Source: Pararge aegeria
Taxonomy: Eukaryota > Arthropoda > Insecta > Lepidoptera > Nymphalidae
NCBI RefSeq assembly: GCF_905163445.1
Contig: NC_053200.1
Span: forward strand, 2,976,001 to 3,040,000
Length of the DNA stretch: 64,000 nucleotides
Direction: 5' to 3'
The position numbers and the translations under genes were made by a program. Shown here piece by piece: positions 63,416-64,000 of this stretch. Position 1 is the first letter of the stretch. Each line of letters starts with the position of its first letter. Under the pieces are notes generated by a model that saw only the letters and a list, made by a program, of their open reading frames with translations, was not told the DNA's origin and did no database searches.

Positions 63416-64000
63416 TGACGTTATGTATGACTGATTTAATGCCATGATTTACGGTATAAGGGACGGTTCTCCAAAAAATTATAAATACTTATTTTTTGTC
63501 ATACCTACGCCTGTACTTTCCGGAAATAATGTGATGTAGATTTTAGCTTAAAATTATGTGATAGGTAGATATGCATGGTATCAGTTTTCGAAGAACTGTC
63601 CTTGTGTACTTAATAATGCGCGTAAAATTAAAGATAAATAAATCTATGTAAATTAAAATAAATGCTTTTGACTCTTCCTAATCAATTTACATTTTTTATT
63701 TTTATTTTAATGCTTTAGAATAGAATAGAATGGAAATCTAAGCTAGCTTAAAAATGTACTTACCTCAAGCATATTGATATCCGCTCTTCAACGGAAATAG
63801 GTATTCTTAAATTTGTTTCTTGCTTTTGGATGTGAGGCCTCAAAATATTTACCAAATTTTCAAACTTATCTAAACCCATTTTATAATAATCATAAAAATA
63901 TCTTGGGTCCAGACTTAAATCATTACTACAGAGTGTTCTGAATTCGCCAAGTATATGTCTTTTCTTCCATAACTCGTGAACCCAAAATTTTCGTTTTATT
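61507..64000 (-). CDS. Harbinger DDE transposase (HARBI1-like), 5' end outside window
   Basis: The last exon is 62401-61507 and the previous exon runs from beyond 64000 to 63764, with a 1362-bp intron (donor TTGAG|GTAAGT, acceptor TTGTTACAG|A). The join gives ISICL-R-FMTTAISFQALA in frame, the expected transition into the helix-turn-helix region (AQSYRVGYSTVLTIVHEV). The upstream exon has KFWVHELWKKRHILGEFRTL, then DPRYFYDYYKMGLDKFENLV, the usual N-terminal region. Numbering from the first ATG of the last exon, the DDE_Tnp_4 triad is D70 (CIGAIDGKHVNIRAP), D160 (PLVFVGDEAFPL) and E199 (RLVESAFGILTQKFE); all three are present. No stop occurs inside. The protein cuts and joins DNA at the element ends in the nucleus. 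Its intron holds MADF exon 2 on the opposite strand. A minus-strand polyadenylation signal could be the TTTATT at 61395-61400. The start codon was not seen. Confidence 0.88.
62459..62525 (+). other. Three ~20-nt repeats before the MADF acceptor
   Basis: AATTGTTTTGTGTTACGAT, AATTGTTTTGTGTTCCTAA and AATTATTTTGTGTTCCTTT follow one another and end in the T-rich acceptor tract. Confidence 0.75.

Larger units (their letters stand above)
60909..64000. mobile_element. PIF/Harbinger transposon, right end outside window
   Basis: It is defined by two genes characteristic of the superfamily (entries below). The proposed left end is GGCTCAACTCACACTGGCGC at 60909, preceded by TAA (60906-60908), which would fit the 3-bp TWA target duplication of Harbinger elements. 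The matching right end is not in the window, so the left boundary is inferred. A GC-rich subterminal block (61030-61145) precedes the MADF start codon. At least 3.1 kb is present. Open frames and consensus splice sites point to a young, potentially autonomous copy, although the transposase N-terminus and right end were not seen. Confidence 0.75.

Overview
The window looks like repeat-rich intergenic or intronic DNA from a lepidopteran, probably a butterfly. The evidence is the AT-rich background, many copies of tRNA-derived SINEs of lepidopteran type, 5'-truncated non-LTR tails ending in TGAATTT, TCATT or AATAAA repeats, Helitron-type ends and hAT-type MITEs. The species cannot be fixed from the sequence. 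I recognise no conserved host protein-coding gene. Almost everything that can be named is a transposable element or a relic of one. Family labels (SINE1-5, LINE-A to LINE-F, FB, PM, Q) are local labels made by comparing copies inside the window, not database names.

The outstanding locus is the right end, about 60909-64000. It is a PIF/Harbinger DNA transposon whose right end lies beyond the window. It carries the usual two genes of that superfamily: a DDE transposase on the minus strand and a MADF-BESS DNA-binding protein on the plus strand. Both reading frames are open across the sequenced part, and the splice junctions join both proteins in frame. The two genes are interlocked. The 3' exon of the transposase lies inside the MADF intron, and the 3' exon of the MADF gene lies inside the transposase intron, on opposite strands. 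The left end is GC-rich, with a palindrome and a candidate TAA target site.

Layout. 0-10 kb: a palindromic foldback element cut by the window edge, a SINE and LINE mosaic, an hAT MITE (5405-5547), a Helitron-like element (7182-7697) and a LINE-E tail with 57-nt inverted arms. 10-16 kb: SINEs, a foldback copy split by a LINE tail, a SINE1 split by a LINE-D tail, and a reverse-transcriptase relic. 16-23 kb: two diverged copies of a ~590-bp repeat (Q) in otherwise unique AT-rich DNA. 23-29 kb: the longest LINE coding relic (24842-25573), SINEs and tails. 29-34 kb: a candidate promoter or first exon at 29580-29713, a 3 x 53 bp minisatellite and a tail-to-tail LINE-D pair. 35-46 kb: a dense nested mosaic, with an hAT MITE that has a perfect 8-bp target duplication, a LINE inside a MITE, a SINE inside a SINE, a local duplication and a 25-G run. 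46-60 kb: mostly quiet, with scattered SINEs, LINE-F and RTE-like tails, and two good LINE-B relics.

A recurring pattern is the presence of short, perfect or near-perfect inverted duplications with loops of about 2-10 nt. Several abut or lie inside SINE2 copies (12979, 44723, 45961, 48128). They fit template-switch events better than functional hairpins. All calls rest on reading the sequence. Exact repeat boundaries are approximate unless a target duplication is stated.
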